NCBI RefSeq assembly: GCF_018131005.1
Contig: NZ_JAFCJK010000004.1
Location: 579,045 to 643,044 of the forward strand
DNA length: 64,000 nt
Reading direction: 5' to 3'
From: Bradyrhizobium lablabi
Lineage (GTDB): Bacteria; Pseudomonadota; Alphaproteobacteria; Rhizobiales; Xanthobacteraceae
Shown: positions 24,562 through 34,141 of the stretch, piece by piece
Numbering within the stretch: position 1 is the stretch's first letter
How the letters are laid out: every line of letters starts with the position of its first letter
Made by a program: the position numbers and the translations under genes
Notes under the pieces: generated by a model
What the model was told of the DNA's origin: nothing
Seen by the model: only the letters and a program-made list of their open reading frames with translations
The model's database searches: none

Positions 24562-25209
24562 TCAAGCAAGTGTGGCTTGCCGCGTCAGTTTCACTATCTC
24601 CAGCAGCATCGCCTCTCCGGCATCGACAAGCTGCTCGAGCGTGATGCGCGACGTGCCTCGCGCCGCCTTGCCGTCATGGGCGAGCGGCGGAACGTGGACG
24701 AACTGCGCCAGACGAAGGCCATCGTCTTTGCTTACCGCCTCGATCGCGCGCCAGCTCAGGTAGTTGCAGAGATAACTGCCGGCGTCGCGCGACAGCCGAG
24801 CATCGATTGCGGTGGCGCGCGCGGCGCGCAGCAGCTTTTCGCTATGCGGGCCGAAGACCCGAGCATCGGCGCCACCCACGATCGATCCTTTTCGCGCGTG
24901 CTGGCGGCCGGCATCGGGAAAGCGCGTGGTCACGGCATTGCGCGCACGGGTCTCGATCCGCAGATGCGCGGTGCGCCCGGCGAGGCCGAACATCAAGAGC
25001 GCTTGCGGCCGATGTCTGGCAACGAGCGCCGGCAATTCGCGATCGACGGTTGCGTAAGTAACGTCGAAGATGTGGTTCGTCAGCGTGACACCATCGAAGG
25101 CGGGACGCCGCAACTCCGTCAGCCGCTGCACCAGCGGCATGGTCGGGTTGAATGGCGCCCCGGGGAACGGACCGAATCCGGTGACGAGGATGCGCAGCCC
25201 GCCGCTCAC
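24562..25209 (-). CDS. pcp: Pyroglutamyl-peptidase I (Pcp)
   Basis: A 215-residue cysteine peptidase that removes N-terminal pyroglutamate from peptides. The opening ILVTGFGPFPGAPFNPT is diagnostic for family C15; the active-site cysteine sits in YLCNYLSWRA and the histidine in FVHVPPL. I place the start at GTG 25209, which overlaps the meaB stop codon (GTGA), the normal sign of translational coupling; a longer frame to 25497 runs antisense-like through meaB and is rejected. Coupling to meaB has no obvious metabolic logic. Confidence 0.9.
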   Translation of the reverse strand: MSGGLRILVTGFGPFPGAPFNPTMPLVQRLTELRRPAFDGVTLTNHIFDVTYATVDRELPALVARHRPQALLMFGLAGRTAHLRIETRARNAVTTRFPDAGRQHARKGSIVGGADARVFGPHSEKLLRAARATAIDARLSRDAGSYLCNYLSWRAIEAVSKDDGLRLAQFVHVPPLAHDGKAARGTSRITLEQLVDAGEAMLLEIVKLTRQATLA

Positions 25210-26198
25210 TTCAGCATCTCCGCGATCTGTTCGGCGGCGACGGCCGGCGAGACGCGGCCATCGGCAACCTCGGCTTCCATCTTCTTGACCTTGGCGCGGA
25301 TTGCGGCGTCGGCCCGCAGCCGCGCCATCATCCGTTGCTCCAGCATCGACCACATCCACTTCACCTGTTGCTCGCGGCGCCGCGCAGCGAACTCGCCGGA
25401 AGCGTTCATCGCCGCGCGGTGGTCGAGGATTTTCTGCCAGAGCCGGTCGAGCCCCGTGCCGGACAGCGCCGAATAGATCTCGACCGGCGGATGCCAATGC
25501 TCGGAGCGTGGCGTCAAAATGTGCAGCGCGCTACGATACTCGGCCGCCGCGAGATTGGCGCGCTTGACGTTGTCGCCGTCGGCCTTGTTGATCGCGATCA
25601 TGTCGGCAAGCTCGACCAGGCCCTTCTTGATGCCCTGCAACTCGTCGCCGGCGCCAGGCAGCATCAGGGCAAGAAAGAAATCCGTCATATCGCACACCGC
25701 GGTCTCCGACTGGCCGATGCCGACAGTCTCGACCAGGACCACGTCGAAACCGGCGGACTCACACAACAGCATTGCCTCGCGCGTCTTCGCGGCGACGCCG
25801 CCGAGCGTGCCGGAGGATGGCGAAGGTCGAATATAGGCGTGATCCGAGGCGGCGAGGTGCGCCATCCGCGTCTTGTCGCCAAGGATCGAGCCGCCGGAGC
25901 GTGCCGAGGACGGATCGACCGCCAGCACCGCGACCTTATGGCCGCGCTCGATCAGGAACATGCCGAGCGCGTCGATGGTGGTCGACTTGCCGACGCCGGG
26001 CGAGCCGGTGATGCCGACCCGTACCGCCTTGCCGGTGTCGGGCAGCAGCGCCTGCACCAGATCCCGCGCTGCCGCCTGGTGATCGCTCCGCCTGCTCTCG
26101 ATCAGCGTAATCGCCCGCGCCAGCGCGGCGCGGTGGCCGGCACGGAGATCCTTGGCGAGCGCGTGGATGTCGGGAGCGGCGGTCTTCGGCGAGGTCAT
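25206..26198 (-). CDS. meaB: Methylmalonyl-CoA mutase-associated GTPase MeaB
   Basis: A 330-residue G3E-family GTPase with Walker A GSPGVGKST, the switch region DPSSARSGGSILGDKTRM, ETVGIGQSE and the specificity motif NKAD. MeaB protects methylmalonyl-CoA mutase from inactivation and gates loading of adenosylcobalamin. The mutase subunits are encoded upstream on the same strand (31758-27219), separated from meaB by about 1 kb that carries a small gene on the other strand. Followed by pcp with a 4-base overlap. Confidence 0.95.
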   Translation of the reverse strand: MTSPKTAAPDIHALAKDLRAGHRAALARAITLIESRRSDHQAAARDLVQALLPDTGKAVRVGITGSPGVGKSTTIDALGMFLIERGHKVAVLAVDPSSARSGGSILGDKTRMAHLAASDHAYIRPSPSSGTLGGVAAKTREAMLLCESAGFDVVLVETVGIGQSETAVCDMTDFFLALMLPGAGDELQGIKKGLVELADMIAINKADGDNVKRANLAAAEYRSALHILTPRSEHWHPPVEIYSALSGTGLDRLWQKILDHRAAMNASGEFAARRREQQVKWMWSMLEQRMMARLRADAAIRAKVKKMEAEVADGRVSPAVAAEQIAEMLK

Positions 26199-26570
26199 GG
26201 CCTTGGTTTACAACGGGTGCCGGGCGCAGGCGAGGGGGCTGCAGGCCGCCATCCCGTTCCGAATGCGGGATCGGGTGCGCGTCAGACGGGATCGGGTCAC
26301 GTGCTGCCGATGCTAGCGCGGATCATCCTTGTCGTAATTCCCCGCAACATCCGGAGGCATGTCGTTCGAAAAGCGGATACGCGGCGCGTTGATTCGTAGA
26401 CGGATGGTTGTCAATGCAGGTGTACGGGCGGCACGCCGTGTCAAGCAACTCTAGCGCGTCTCGGTCGAGTCCGGTCGTCGCTCACGCATATCAGCCCTAC
26501 TAGAAGTCAGGCTATTCCTCCGAAAAGAATTGAGCCACTTCAACGCCGGGGGCCAGGAGAATGAAAGATC
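26199..26570. other. Intergenic region, no gene seen
   Basis: The 372 bases between meaB and the small secreted protein gene are less GC-rich towards the right. No credible frame or terminator was recognised; the promoter of meaB is probably here. Confidence 0.4.
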
Positions 26571-26840
26571 ATGAACTACAAGAAAAAACTGCTCGCGGTA
26601 TTACTTACACTTGCTGCGGTATCTTCAGCGTCCATAGTATCGACGTCTCACGCGTTTGCGCAGTGTGCGGAATGCGCAATATATCCGAATCGCGATCCCT
26701 TCACCGAGGGTTTGAAGTTGCCGGATACGAAGCCGAATGTTGCATCTTCGCCTCATGCCGGGACCAATGCACACAATGCGCGTGCCGAAGTGCGCGGTCA
26801 TCGCCGTCATCACATAAGCTCGAATCGCCGGTCTCGATAG
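26571..26840 (+). CDS. Small exported protein, unknown
   Basis: An 89-residue protein. Residues 1-30 form a clear Sec signal peptide (MNYKKKLLAVLLTLAAVSSA, ending AFA). The mature part is about 59 residues with a CAEC motif near its N-terminus and a histidine/arginine-rich end (RGHRRHHISSNRRSR), which could bind metal or nucleic acid. AGGAG lies 11-12 bases before ATG 26571; an ATG at 26561 in another frame has no signal peptide. Codon use is less GC-biased than in neighbouring genes, suggesting a recent arrival. Family not recognised. Confidence 0.55.
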   Translation: MNYKKKLLAVLLTLAAVSSASIVSTSHAFAQCAECAIYPNRDPFTEGLKLPDTKPNVASSPHAGTNAHNARAEVRGHRRHHISSNRRSR

Positions 26841-27218
26841 CGCTGCTGAATTCTGCCTCGATGGTGGATGACGATCCGGTGGTCCACCGAGTTCGCGGGA
26901 CTAGAGTCCGCAACTCGCCTAACAGAGCGGACGCCGGGCCACTCCGAACGTGTCCTCACGCCCTTCCTCATTCCGCATAATCCGCCGAACCTCTTTGTAG
27001 AGGTATTTGGCTTCGTGGCCTGGAGGCCGGGCGATGGTGCATGTCCGGGCACCGATAATCTGGGCGACCTTCCGCTGGTCACGCATGCAGTAGGTCGCCC
27101 AGCCGTCACCCCTGAGCTTCTCGAAGTGAGCTTGCTTATGCTTCCGCAACTCCGACCGCCGAACGTTGAGCGGCGCCGTCAACTATGGTGACATTTCTTT
27201 TCGGCAGAAGCGTCGGAA
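26841..27218. other. Gene-poor stretch between the small exported protein and mutB
   Basis: The 378 bases contain short frames on both strands but none with a good start and ribosome-binding site. A minus-strand frame at 26919-27182 (TTG start, basic residues) is possible but unsupported. Probably decayed or noncoding DNA. Confidence 0.4.
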
Positions 27219-29375
27219 TCACTCTGCCGCCTGGCTATGGCCGAGCCGCGCGTTGAGCTTGCGGATCAGCTCTTCGGCGGCATCAGAGATCACCGTGCCC
27301 GGCGGAAAGATCGCCTCGGCGCCTGCGGCGTAGAGCGCGTCGTAATCCTGCGGCGGCACCACGCCGCCGATGATGATCATGATGTCTTCGCGGCCATGCT
27401 TCTTCAGCGCAGCCTTCAGTTCGGGCACGGCGGTGAGATGCGCGGCGGCGAGCGAAGAAACGCCGAGGATGTGCACGTCGTTCTCGACGGCCTGTCGCGC
27501 AGCCTCCTCCGGTGTCGCGAACAGCGGCCCGATATCGACGTCGAAGCCAACATCGGCGAATGCGGATGCGATCACCTTCTGCCCCCGGTCGTGGCCGTCC
27601 TGGCCGATTTTTGCCACCAGGATGCGGGGACGGCGGCCCTCGGCCTCTTCGAACGCATCAATCAGGGCCTGCACTTTGTCGACCCGGTTGGACATGGCCG
27701 CTGCCTCTCGCTTGTAGACGCCGGTGATGGACTTGATCTCGGCACGATGGCGGCCGAACACTTTTTCCATCGCGTCCGAAATCTCGCCGACGGTGGCCTT
27801 GGCGCGCGCGGCGTCGATCGCCAACGCCAGCAAATTGCCGTTGCCTTCGCCGGCCGAGCGGGTCAGCGCCGTCAGCGCGTCGTCGACGTCCTTCTGGTTG
27901 CGCTCGGCCTTGAGCCGCGCCAGCTTGTCGATCTGCAACCGCCGGACGGTGGAATTCTCCACCTTCAGCACGTCGATCGGCTTCTCGTTCTCCGGCTTGT
28001 ACTTGTTGACGCCGATCACCGCCTGGCGACCCGCATCGATGCGCGCTTGCGTCTTGGCCGAAGCCTCCTCGATCCGCAGTTTCGGCACGCCGGCCTCGAT
28101 CGCCTTCGCCATGCCGCCGAGCGCCTCGACCTCCTGGATATGTCCCCAGGCCTTCGCCGCGAGATCGCGGGTCAGCCGCTCGACATAGTAGGAGCCGCCC
28201 CAGGGGTCGATGATCCGGTTGGTGCCGCTTTCCTGTTGCAGGAACAATTGCGTGTTGCGGGCGATGCGCGCGGAGAAATCGGTCGGCAGCGCCAGCGCCT
28301 CGTCGAGCGCGTTGGTGTGCAGCGACTGGGTGTGGCCTTGCGTTGCCGCCATCGCCTCGATGGTGGTGCGCATCACATTGTTGAAAACGTCCTGAGCGGT
28401 CAGCGACCAGCCCGAGGTCTGGCAATGCGTTCTCAGCGACAGCGAGCGCGGATCCTTCGGGTTGAACGGCTTCAGCAGCTTGGCCCAGAGCAGCCGCGCG
28501 GCGCGCATCTTGGCGACTTCCATGAAGAAGTTCATGCCGATCGCCCAGAAGAACGACAGCCGCGGCGCGAAGCGGTCGACGTCGAGGCCGGCCGCGAGAC
28601 CGGCGCGCAGATACTCGACACCGTCGGCCAGCGTATAGGCGAGTTCGAGGTCCTGCGTCGCGCCGGCCTCCTGCATGTGGTAGCCGGAGATCGAGATCGA
28701 ATTGTACTTCGGCATCTTCTGCGAGGTGTAGGCGAAGATGTCCGAGATGATCCGCATCGATGGCGCGGGCGGATAGATATAGGTGTTGCGCACCATGAAC
28801 TCTTTCAGAATGTCGTTCTGAATGGTGCCCGACAGCTTCTCCGGCGGCACGCCCTGTTCCTCGGCGGCCGCGACGAACAGCGCGAGGATCGGCAGCACCG
28901 CGCCGTTCATCGTCATCGAGACGCTCATCTGGTCGAGCGGGATGCCCGCAAACAGCGTGCGCATGTCGTAGATGGAATCGATCGCCACGCCCGCCATGCC
29001 GACATCGCCGGAGACGCGCGGATGGTCGGAGTCATAACCGCGATGGGTGGCGAGATCGAAGGCGACCGACAGGCCCTTCTGTCCGGCCGCGAGGTTGCGG
29101 CGATAGAAGGCGTTGGAATCCTCCGCCGTGGAGAAGCCGGCATATTGCCTGATCGTCCAGGGCTGGTTGACATACATGGTCGGGTAGGGCCCGCGCAGAT
29201 AGGGCGCAATCCCCGGCCACGTTTCGAGGAAGTCGATGCCATCGAGGTCGGCTTCGCTGTAGACGGGTTTGACCGGAATGCCCTCAGGCGTCAGCCACGG
29301 CTCGGCGTCTGCGGCCGGCGCGCCGCTACTGACTCTCTCAAAAGCGATATCGGCGAAATTCGGTATACGGCTCAT
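27219..29375 (-). CDS. mutB: Methylmalonyl-CoA mutase, cobalamin-binding large subunit
   Basis: A 718-residue enzyme of full length. The TIM-barrel region includes [28 protein letters not shown] and the segment [16 protein letters not shown]. The C-terminal B12 domain has the base-off ligand motif DGHDRG with H595 in [13 protein letters not shown], followed by [12 protein letters not shown]. It interconverts methylmalonyl-CoA and succinyl-CoA in propionate and branched-chain amino-acid breakdown. It is the last gene of an apparent three-gene unit (mutA, GFA-family gene, mutB), 41 bases after the GFA gene. Confidence 0.97.
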   Translation of the reverse strand: MSRIPNFADIAFERVSSGAPAADAEPWLTPEGIPVKPVYSEADLDGIDFLETWPGIAPYLRGPYPTMYVNQPWTIRQYAGFSTAEDSNAFYRRNLAAGQKGLSVAFDLATHRGYDSDHPRVSGDVGMAGVAIDSIYDMRTLFAGIPLDQMSVSMTMNGAVLPILALFVAAAEEQGVPPEKLSGTIQNDILKEFMVRNTYIYPPAPSMRIISDIFAYTSQKMPKYNSISISGYHMQEAGATQDLELAYTLADGVEYLRAGLAAGLDVDRFAPRLSFFWAIGMNFFMEVAKMRAARLLWAKLLKPFNPKDPRSLSLRTHCQTSGWSLTAQDVFNNVMRTTIEAMAATQGHTQSLHTNALDEALALPTDFSARIARNTQLFLQQESGTNRIIDPWGGSYYVERLTRDLAAKAWGHIQEVEALGGMAKAIEAGVPKLRIEEASAKTQARIDAGRQAVIGVNKYKPENEKPIDVLKVENSTVRRLQIDKLARLKAERNQKDVDDALTALTRSAGEGNGNLLALAIDAARAKATVGEISDAMEKVFGRHRAEIKSITGVYKREAAAMSNRVDKVQALIDAFEEAEGRRPRILVAKIGQDGHDRGQKVIASAFADVGFDVDIGPLFATPEEAARQAVENDVHILGVSSLAAAHLTAVPELKAALKKHGREDIMIIIGGVVPPQDYDALYAAGAEAIFPPGTVISDAAEELIRKLNARLGHSQAAE

Positions 29376-29416
29376 GGTAATCCATCATATTACGGGCGGC
29401 TCTACACGGGCGCCAT

Positions 29417-29887
29417 TCAATCATGATCCGGATGCTGATGGCTGACGATGGTCGCCATCTTTTCCGGGCCGTAGTTCTGCAGCGTGGTCTGGCTCGGCAG
29501 ATTGGCAATCCCGACCACCCAGCCGAGGCGGGACTCGGTTCCATATTGTCGGGTGGGCACCACCCGGTCAGGCCGGTCGAACGCGCCGGTCATGATCTCG
29601 ATCCGCGGGCCGTCGATGCGGCGGAAGCTCAAGGGCGTGCCGCAGGAGGCGCAAAAGTCGCGTTCGGCGATCGAGGAGGATTTGAAAGCGGCGGGCGTGC
29701 CGCGGGTCCAGGCGAAATCGGCACGCTCGATATCGGCGAACGAGGCGAACGGCGCGCCCGAGGCCTTCTGGCACATCCGGCAATGACAGACGCTGATCCG
29801 TGTCGGTGCCGCCGACACGGCAAAGCGGACGGCGCCGCATTGGCAGCCTCCGGTCAATACGGGCTTGGCAGGTGTCTCAGCCGTCAT
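29417..29887 (-). CDS. GFA family protein (glutathione-dependent formaldehyde-activating-like)
   Basis: A 156-residue zinc protein with the family cysteine pattern: GGCQCGAVRF, CHCRMCQKASGAPFASF and FCASCGTPL. True glutathione-dependent formaldehyde-activating activity has been assigned only to some members; most are untested, so the reaction is not claimed. Its start overlaps the mutA stop by 4 bases (ATGA) and mutB follows 41 bases on, so it is translated as part of the mutase operon. That places it between two subunits of one enzyme, which hints at a role connected to the mutase, or a chance insertion. Confidence 0.88.
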   Translation of the reverse strand: MTAETPAKPVLTGGCQCGAVRFAVSAAPTRISVCHCRMCQKASGAPFASFADIERADFAWTRGTPAAFKSSSIAERDFCASCGTPLSFRRIDGPRIEIMTGAFDRPDRVVPTRQYGTESRLGWVVGIANLPSQTTLQNYGPEKMATIVSHQHPDHD

Positions 29888-31758
29888 GCTTGCTCCATCC
29901 GCCGATAGGCGTCGCGCAGTGCCGCCAGCGCATCGCCGCCGGCGAAGACGAATTCACCGATGCCGGCGGCGCGCAACGCGCCTTCCTGGCCGCCGGGCCG
30001 GCCTGCCAGATAGATATGCCTTGCCCCGGCGCCGTGAAGGGCCTTCGCCGCCTCAGCCGCACGGTCGGCGTAGACCTTGTCCGAGGAACAGATACATGCC
30101 ATCGCCGCGCCCGAGGCCTTGAAGGCCGCGCCAAGCGCCGCCGCATCGGCAAAGCCCTCGCTGTCCACGGCCTCGATGCCGCCGGTCTCGAAAAAGCTCT
30201 TTGCGAACGTGGCGCGTGCGGTGAAATCCGCGGGCTTGCCGAGATTGGCGAAGAAGATCCTTGGCCGTGCGCCGCTCGTCTTCAATATTGCGTCCGACTT
30301 GTCGCGCAGCGCCTCGAACGGCTCCGCCAGCCGCATCGGCGACAACGCGTCGAACTTGATCGTCGCATCGACGAGGGAGACTGGTGCTGCCGTTGCCACA
30401 TCCAGCACCGCGATATCGGCTTCGTGAAGGTTGGGAAATTCGCTGGCGCCGGTCAATACGTCGCGCCGCTTTGCCACGTTGGCCTCGCGCAGCGTACGGG
30501 TCGCGACAACCTTTTTCTGGATCAGCCCCTCTTCGAGAGCGGCGAAGATGCCGCCGGCCTTCTCGATCTCCTGGAAGAGTGCCCACGCCGCTTCACAAAG
30601 CTGCGAGGTCAGCGTCTCGATGCCGCCCGAGCCCGCCGCGGGATCCGAGACTTTTGCAAGATTGGATTCTTCGAGCAGGACCAGTTGCGTGTTGCGTGCC
30701 ACGCGCCGGGCGAAGTCGTCGGGAAAGCCGAGCGCGAGCGTGTGCGGCAGCACGGTGATCGCATTGGCGCCGCCGAGGCCGGCCGCGAACGTCGCCATCG
30801 TCGCGCGCAACATGTTCACGTAGGGGTCGCGCTGGGTCAGCATGCGCCAGGCGGTTTGCGCGCTGACGAAGACCGGCTTCGGTGCAAGCCCGCAGGCCTG
30901 CTCGACGCGCGCCCACAGCCGCCGCAGGGCGCGGAATTTCGCCAGCGTCAGGAACTGGTCGGCGTCGGCGCTCAAGCGGAACGAGATGGCCGCGCGCGCG
31001 GCGTCGAGGTCGACGCCGGCCGCTTCGATCGTGCGCAGATAAGCGAGCGCCACCGCAAGCGCGAACGCGAGTTCCTGAATTTCCGAGCCGCCCGCGTCGT
31101 GGATCGGACGGCCGTCAGCGAGCGCAAACGGCCCCTTGAAACCACGCTTGATCAATCCGCTCACCACCTTGCCGAACGGCTGTTCGTACTCGGCCCAGGG
31201 CACGGTCGCAGCACCCCGAACCGCCACCGTGCTGAGCGCCTGATAGTTGAAATGAAGATCGAGCTTGGCGGGATCGATCTTGCGGGCTTCGATCAGGTCG
31301 GCAAAAGTCTCGCCGGCGTTCCCGCGCCCGAGCACGGGATTGAGCGCGACCATGATGCCGGCTTCGAGATGGACGCCGTCGCAGACCCGCGCCAGGGTCT
31401 CATTGCTGGCATCGGCCAGGCCGAAGCCACGTGCCCCCGGTCCACCGGAAAACTCGAATTCGAGGCCGGTCGCCCCGTTCTCGAGATCGTGCAGCGCCTG
31501 CGAGTTGGCTTGCGCCGCGTCGGGATGGTCGACCCGCTGCAGGATCTGCCATGGCGCGGCTGCGGCACGGCCGGCGATCGGGCCGGCGTTGGTGGCGCGC
31601 CGGTAGATCGGATCGATTTTCAGGCCATCATAGGTCTTGCCGACCAGCTTCTCGAACGGGGCGCCTTTCAGGACGCCGTCGACCAGCTTGCGCCAGTCAT
31701 CATAGGTCGCCGGCGTAAAATCCGCCGCCAGCCGCAAATCGTCACTCGTGGTCGTCAT
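29884..31758 (-). CDS. mutA: Methylmalonyl-CoA mutase small subunit
   Basis: A 624-residue protein starting MTTTSDDLRLAADFTP; TTCTGGGCGG precedes ATG 31758. It shares the mutase barrel (YVNMLRATMATFAAGLGGANAITVLPH, DPAAGSGGIETLT) but its C-terminal domain lacks the DxHxxG cobalamin ligand, as in the non-catalytic small subunits of heterodimeric mutases. It pairs with the large subunit encoded by mutB. First gene of the unit; the region upstream to folK is about 106 bases and may hold the operon promoter. Confidence 0.95.
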   Translation of the reverse strand: MTTTSDDLRLAADFTPATYDDWRKLVDGVLKGAPFEKLVGKTYDGLKIDPIYRRATNAGPIAGRAAAAPWQILQRVDHPDAAQANSQALHDLENGATGLEFEFSGGPGARGFGLADASNETLARVCDGVHLEAGIMVALNPVLGRGNAGETFADLIEARKIDPAKLDLHFNYQALSTVAVRGAATVPWAEYEQPFGKVVSGLIKRGFKGPFALADGRPIHDAGGSEIQELAFALAVALAYLRTIEAAGVDLDAARAAISFRLSADADQFLTLAKFRALRRLWARVEQACGLAPKPVFVSAQTAWRMLTQRDPYVNMLRATMATFAAGLGGANAITVLPHTLALGFPDDFARRVARNTQLVLLEESNLAKVSDPAAGSGGIETLTSQLCEAAWALFQEIEKAGGIFAALEEGLIQKKVVATRTLREANVAKRRDVLTGASEFPNLHEADIAVLDVATAAPVSLVDATIKFDALSPMRLAEPFEALRDKSDAILKTSGARPRIFFANLGKPADFTARATFAKSFFETGGIEAVDSEGFADAAALGAAFKASGAAMACICSSDKVYADRAAEAAKALHGAGARHIYLAGRPGGQEGALRAAGIGEFVFAGGDALAALRDAYRRMEQA

Positions 31759-31864
31759 CCGCCCAGAACATCCTTCGTCGGCCGCGTGAGAGCCCGCCTC
31801 GCTAGGCCGGAAATTGCCACGGGCGGGCGGCCAAGCCAAACGGTTGTTTCGGCTCGTCCTGGCC

Positions 31865-32356
31865 TCAATCGAGGTCCGGCAGCCGCAAAATACCCTCGGT
31901 CGAAAGCCCGGCGAGCGCGTCGGCGACGCGGCGTCCGGCGATGACGCGGTCGGGAACGATCTCGGCGAGCGGCACCAGCACGAATGCGCGCTCGAAAAGG
32001 CGCGGATGCGGAAGTGTCAGGTCCGCTTTCGCAAGCGTGACGTCGTCATAGGCGATCAGGTCGAGATCGAGGGTTCGGGGACCCCAACGCGGCTCGCTGG
32101 CACGGTCGCGGCCGAACTTTGTCTCGATCTTGTGAAGCGTGAACAGCAGCGCATGCGGATCAAGCCTGGTCTCGATCTCGATGCAGGCATTGATGAAGCT
32201 AGCCTGATCTTCCTCGCCCCAAGGCGGCGTCGAATAGTCGGAGGAACGCGCGAGCAGGGCGGCCTGTGCCATGCCGCAAATATTGGCAATGGCCTTCCTG
32301 AACGTCGTGCGGACGTCGCCGACATTGCCGCCGAGCGCGATCAGGACGTTAGTCAT
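31865..32356 (-). CDS. folK: Hydroxymethyl-dihydropterin pyrophosphokinase FolK
   Basis: A 163-residue enzyme that pyrophosphorylates 6-hydroxymethyl-7,8-dihydropterin. Diagnostic motifs: ALGGNVGD at the start, SSDYSTPPWG, and RWGPRTLDLDLIAYDD followed by LPHPRLFERAFVLVPLAEI. It is third in folP-folB-folK, overlapping folB by 8 bases, so these three consecutive folate steps are co-translated. Confidence 0.96.
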   Translation of the reverse strand: MTNVLIALGGNVGDVRTTFRKAIANICGMAQAALLARSSDYSTPPWGEEDQASFINACIEIETRLDPHALLFTLHKIETKFGRDRASEPRWGPRTLDLDLIAYDDVTLAKADLTLPHPRLFERAFVLVPLAEIVPDRVIAGRRVADALAGLSTEGILRLPDLD

Positions 32357-32729
32357 GGGTCGGCGGATGGCGAGAGCGCGTCAAGACAACGCCGACGTCA
32401 TGAAAGATCGCAGCGATCGGCGCGTGCGGCTTGTGAACCGTCACCTTGACGGCCCGGATGCGCGGGAACGCGCCGAGGATGTCGTCGGCGACTGCGCCGG
32501 CGGCACGCTCCAGGAGTTTGTAGTTGGTGTTCTTGAACGCCGCCGTCGCGGTTGCCACCACGTTGGAGTAGGACACGGTGTCGGAGAGGCGATCAGTGCG
32601 CGAGGATTCCGAGAGATCCGCAAACAGTTCGAGATCGATGACGAACCGCTGCCCGACTTCGGTCTCGTGTTCCATCACGCCATGACGGGCATGGATGACG
32701 ATCCCGGTGATGAAGATCGTGTCGGTCAT
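32349..32729 (-). CDS. folB: Dihydroneopterin aldolase FolB
   Basis: A 126-residue enzyme that cleaves dihydroneopterin to the hydroxymethyl-dihydropterin used by FolK. Family motifs: FITGIVIHARHGVMEHETEVGQRFVIDLEL and the VSYSNVV segment, ending in AVKVTVHKPHAPI. It overlaps folP by 4 bases (ATGA) and folK by 8 bases. Confidence 0.95.
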   Translation of the reverse strand: MTDTIFITGIVIHARHGVMEHETEVGQRFVIDLELFADLSESSRTDRLSDTVSYSNVVATATAAFKNTNYKLLERAAGAVADDILGAFPRIRAVKVTVHKPHAPIAAIFHDVGVVLTRSRHPPTHD

Positions 32730-33583
32730 TGCTGGCCTCTGATTGCCGTTGCCACTCGCAGTGCTTGAACGGTTTCCGCCACATCATGGGTGCGGATGAT
32801 CCGTGCGCCGTTCTGCACAGCGATCAAATGTGCCGCGATCGAGCCACCGAGGCGTTGCTGCGGCTCCGAAGGCACCACCGTGCTGATGAAGCGCTTGCGC
32901 GAGGCACCGACCAGCATGGACAGGCCGAAGACGCTCAGTTCGGCAAGCCGCGCGAGCACCATCATGCTCTGCTCCGGCGTCTTGCCGAAGCCGATGCCGG
33001 GATCGAGCACGATCCTGTCGAAGGAAATGCCGGCCTTGGCCGCGATGTCGAGTGAACGTGAAAAGAAAGCTGCGACATCCTGCATGATGTCGATCGCGGG
33101 ATCGGCGCGCTCGCGATTGTGCATGATGATCACGGGCACGCCGCGTCCGGCGACGAGCTTCGCCATGCCGGCATCGCGCTGCAGACCCCAAACGTCATTG
33201 GCGATTGTCGCGCCCTGGTCGAGTGCCCAGGCTACCACCTCGGATTTCATGCTGTCGATCGAGACCGGAATGCCGAGCGCGACCACATCTGCCAGCACCG
33301 GCGCCAGCCGCTTCAACTCGTCTTCCGCCGAAATGGGCTGCGAGCCGTAGGGGCGGGTGGATTCGGCGCCAATGTCGATGATGTCAGCGCCTTCGGCCAC
33401 CAGTGTGCGGGCCCTCGCCAGCGCCTGCTCCGGGGCGATGAACTGACCGCCGTCGGAAAATGAATCGGGCGTCACATTGAGCACGCCCATCACGGCCGGA
33501 CAGGCCCCGCACGGCAACGCCGGAAGCATCGCATTTCCGGCCTTGCCGGACAGCTTTGACGATATGGGCTTGGTCGCCATCAT
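32726..33583 (-). CDS. folP: Dihydropteroate synthase FolP
   Basis: A 285-residue TIM-barrel enzyme that condenses the pterin pyrophosphate with p-aminobenzoate. Motifs: MGVLNVTPDSFSDGG (pterin site), DIGAESTRPYG (sulfonamide-sensitive loop), DPGIGFGKT and GASRKRFI. The start is ambiguous: two adjacent ATGs at 33583 and 33580, or a frame extended to 33613; none has a strong ribosome-binding site. It opens the folP-folB-folK unit. Confidence 0.95.
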   Translation of the reverse strand: MMATKPISSKLSGKAGNAMLPALPCGACPAVMGVLNVTPDSFSDGGQFIAPEQALARARTLVAEGADIIDIGAESTRPYGSQPISAEDELKRLAPVLADVVALGIPVSIDSMKSEVVAWALDQGATIANDVWGLQRDAGMAKLVAGRGVPVIIMHNRERADPAIDIMQDVAAFFSRSLDIAAKAGISFDRIVLDPGIGFGKTPEQSMMVLARLAELSVFGLSMLVGASRKRFISTVVPSEPQQRLGGSIAAHLIAVQNGARIIRTHDVAETVQALRVATAIRGQQ

Positions 33584-33670
33584 GCGGCCGCTTTGCGCGG
33601 TCCGCGCCGGCAAGTCAAGGCGGGGAGGATGCGGTTTGGGCGGCCTCCGGGTCAGAGCGGCTCCGGCAGC

Positions 33671-34078
33671 CTAGTAACTGATCTTTGGCGGCAGCTTGCG
33701 CGCCCGCTCGATGATCAATTCGACCGACCTCTCGGACGGCAGGACGCGGACGAGCTTCCGCTTCACATTGGCGTCCTTCATGCTCTGCGCGAGCCGCGAC
33801 GGGTTGCGATGCGCGAGTTCTCGGACCGTGGCGACGCCGGCAGCGCGCATCAGGCCAACCTTGGCCCTGCCCATGCCGGGAATCCGCATGTAATCGGAGA
33901 AATTGGCCCATTCGAGCAACTGTTGCTCGCCGATGCCGGTTTTGGACGCGAGCGCCTTGCGTCCTTTGACGGTACGGGCAGCTTCAAGCAGCGCGTCGGT
34001 GGTGCGGATACCTTGCGACTTCAGCTTTGCTGCGTAGTAGGCGGACAGGCCTTCGATCTCGGAGAGGGAATATGTCAT
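33671..34078 (-). CDS. DUF4332 domain protein (helix-hairpin-helix)
   Basis: A 135-residue protein starting MTYSLSEIEGLSAYYAAKLKSQGI. It contains tandem helix-hairpin-helix-like elements: IEGLSAYYAAKLKSQGIRTTDALLEAA and IPGMGRAKVGLMRAAGVATVRELA, followed by a basic C-terminus. The arrangement fits DUF4332, thought to bind nucleic acid nonspecifically, but no function is established. It lies 87 bases upstream of folP on the same strand and may share its promoter. Start chosen at the first methionine of the domain; the ribosome-binding site is weak. Confidence 0.75.
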   Translation of the reverse strand: MTYSLSEIEGLSAYYAAKLKSQGIRTTDALLEAARTVKGRKALASKTGIGEQQLLEWANFSDYMRIPGMGRAKVGLMRAAGVATVRELAHRNPSRLAQSMKDANVKRKLVRVLPSERSVELIIERARKLPPKISY

Positions 34079-34141
34079 GATGGTCGCGCGCAAAGAGGAG
34101 AGCGTAGGCCCAGGAGAGCCCAAGGGTGCTTCAGGAGTTAC

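Noticed and set aside
26919..27182. Possible 87-residue basic protein on the minus strand
   Set aside because: Only a TTG start with no ribosome-binding site and no recognised family.
27237..29426. Long plus-strand open frame (729 codons) opposite mutB
   Set aside because: Antisense to a full-length mutase; the product has no domain-like pattern.
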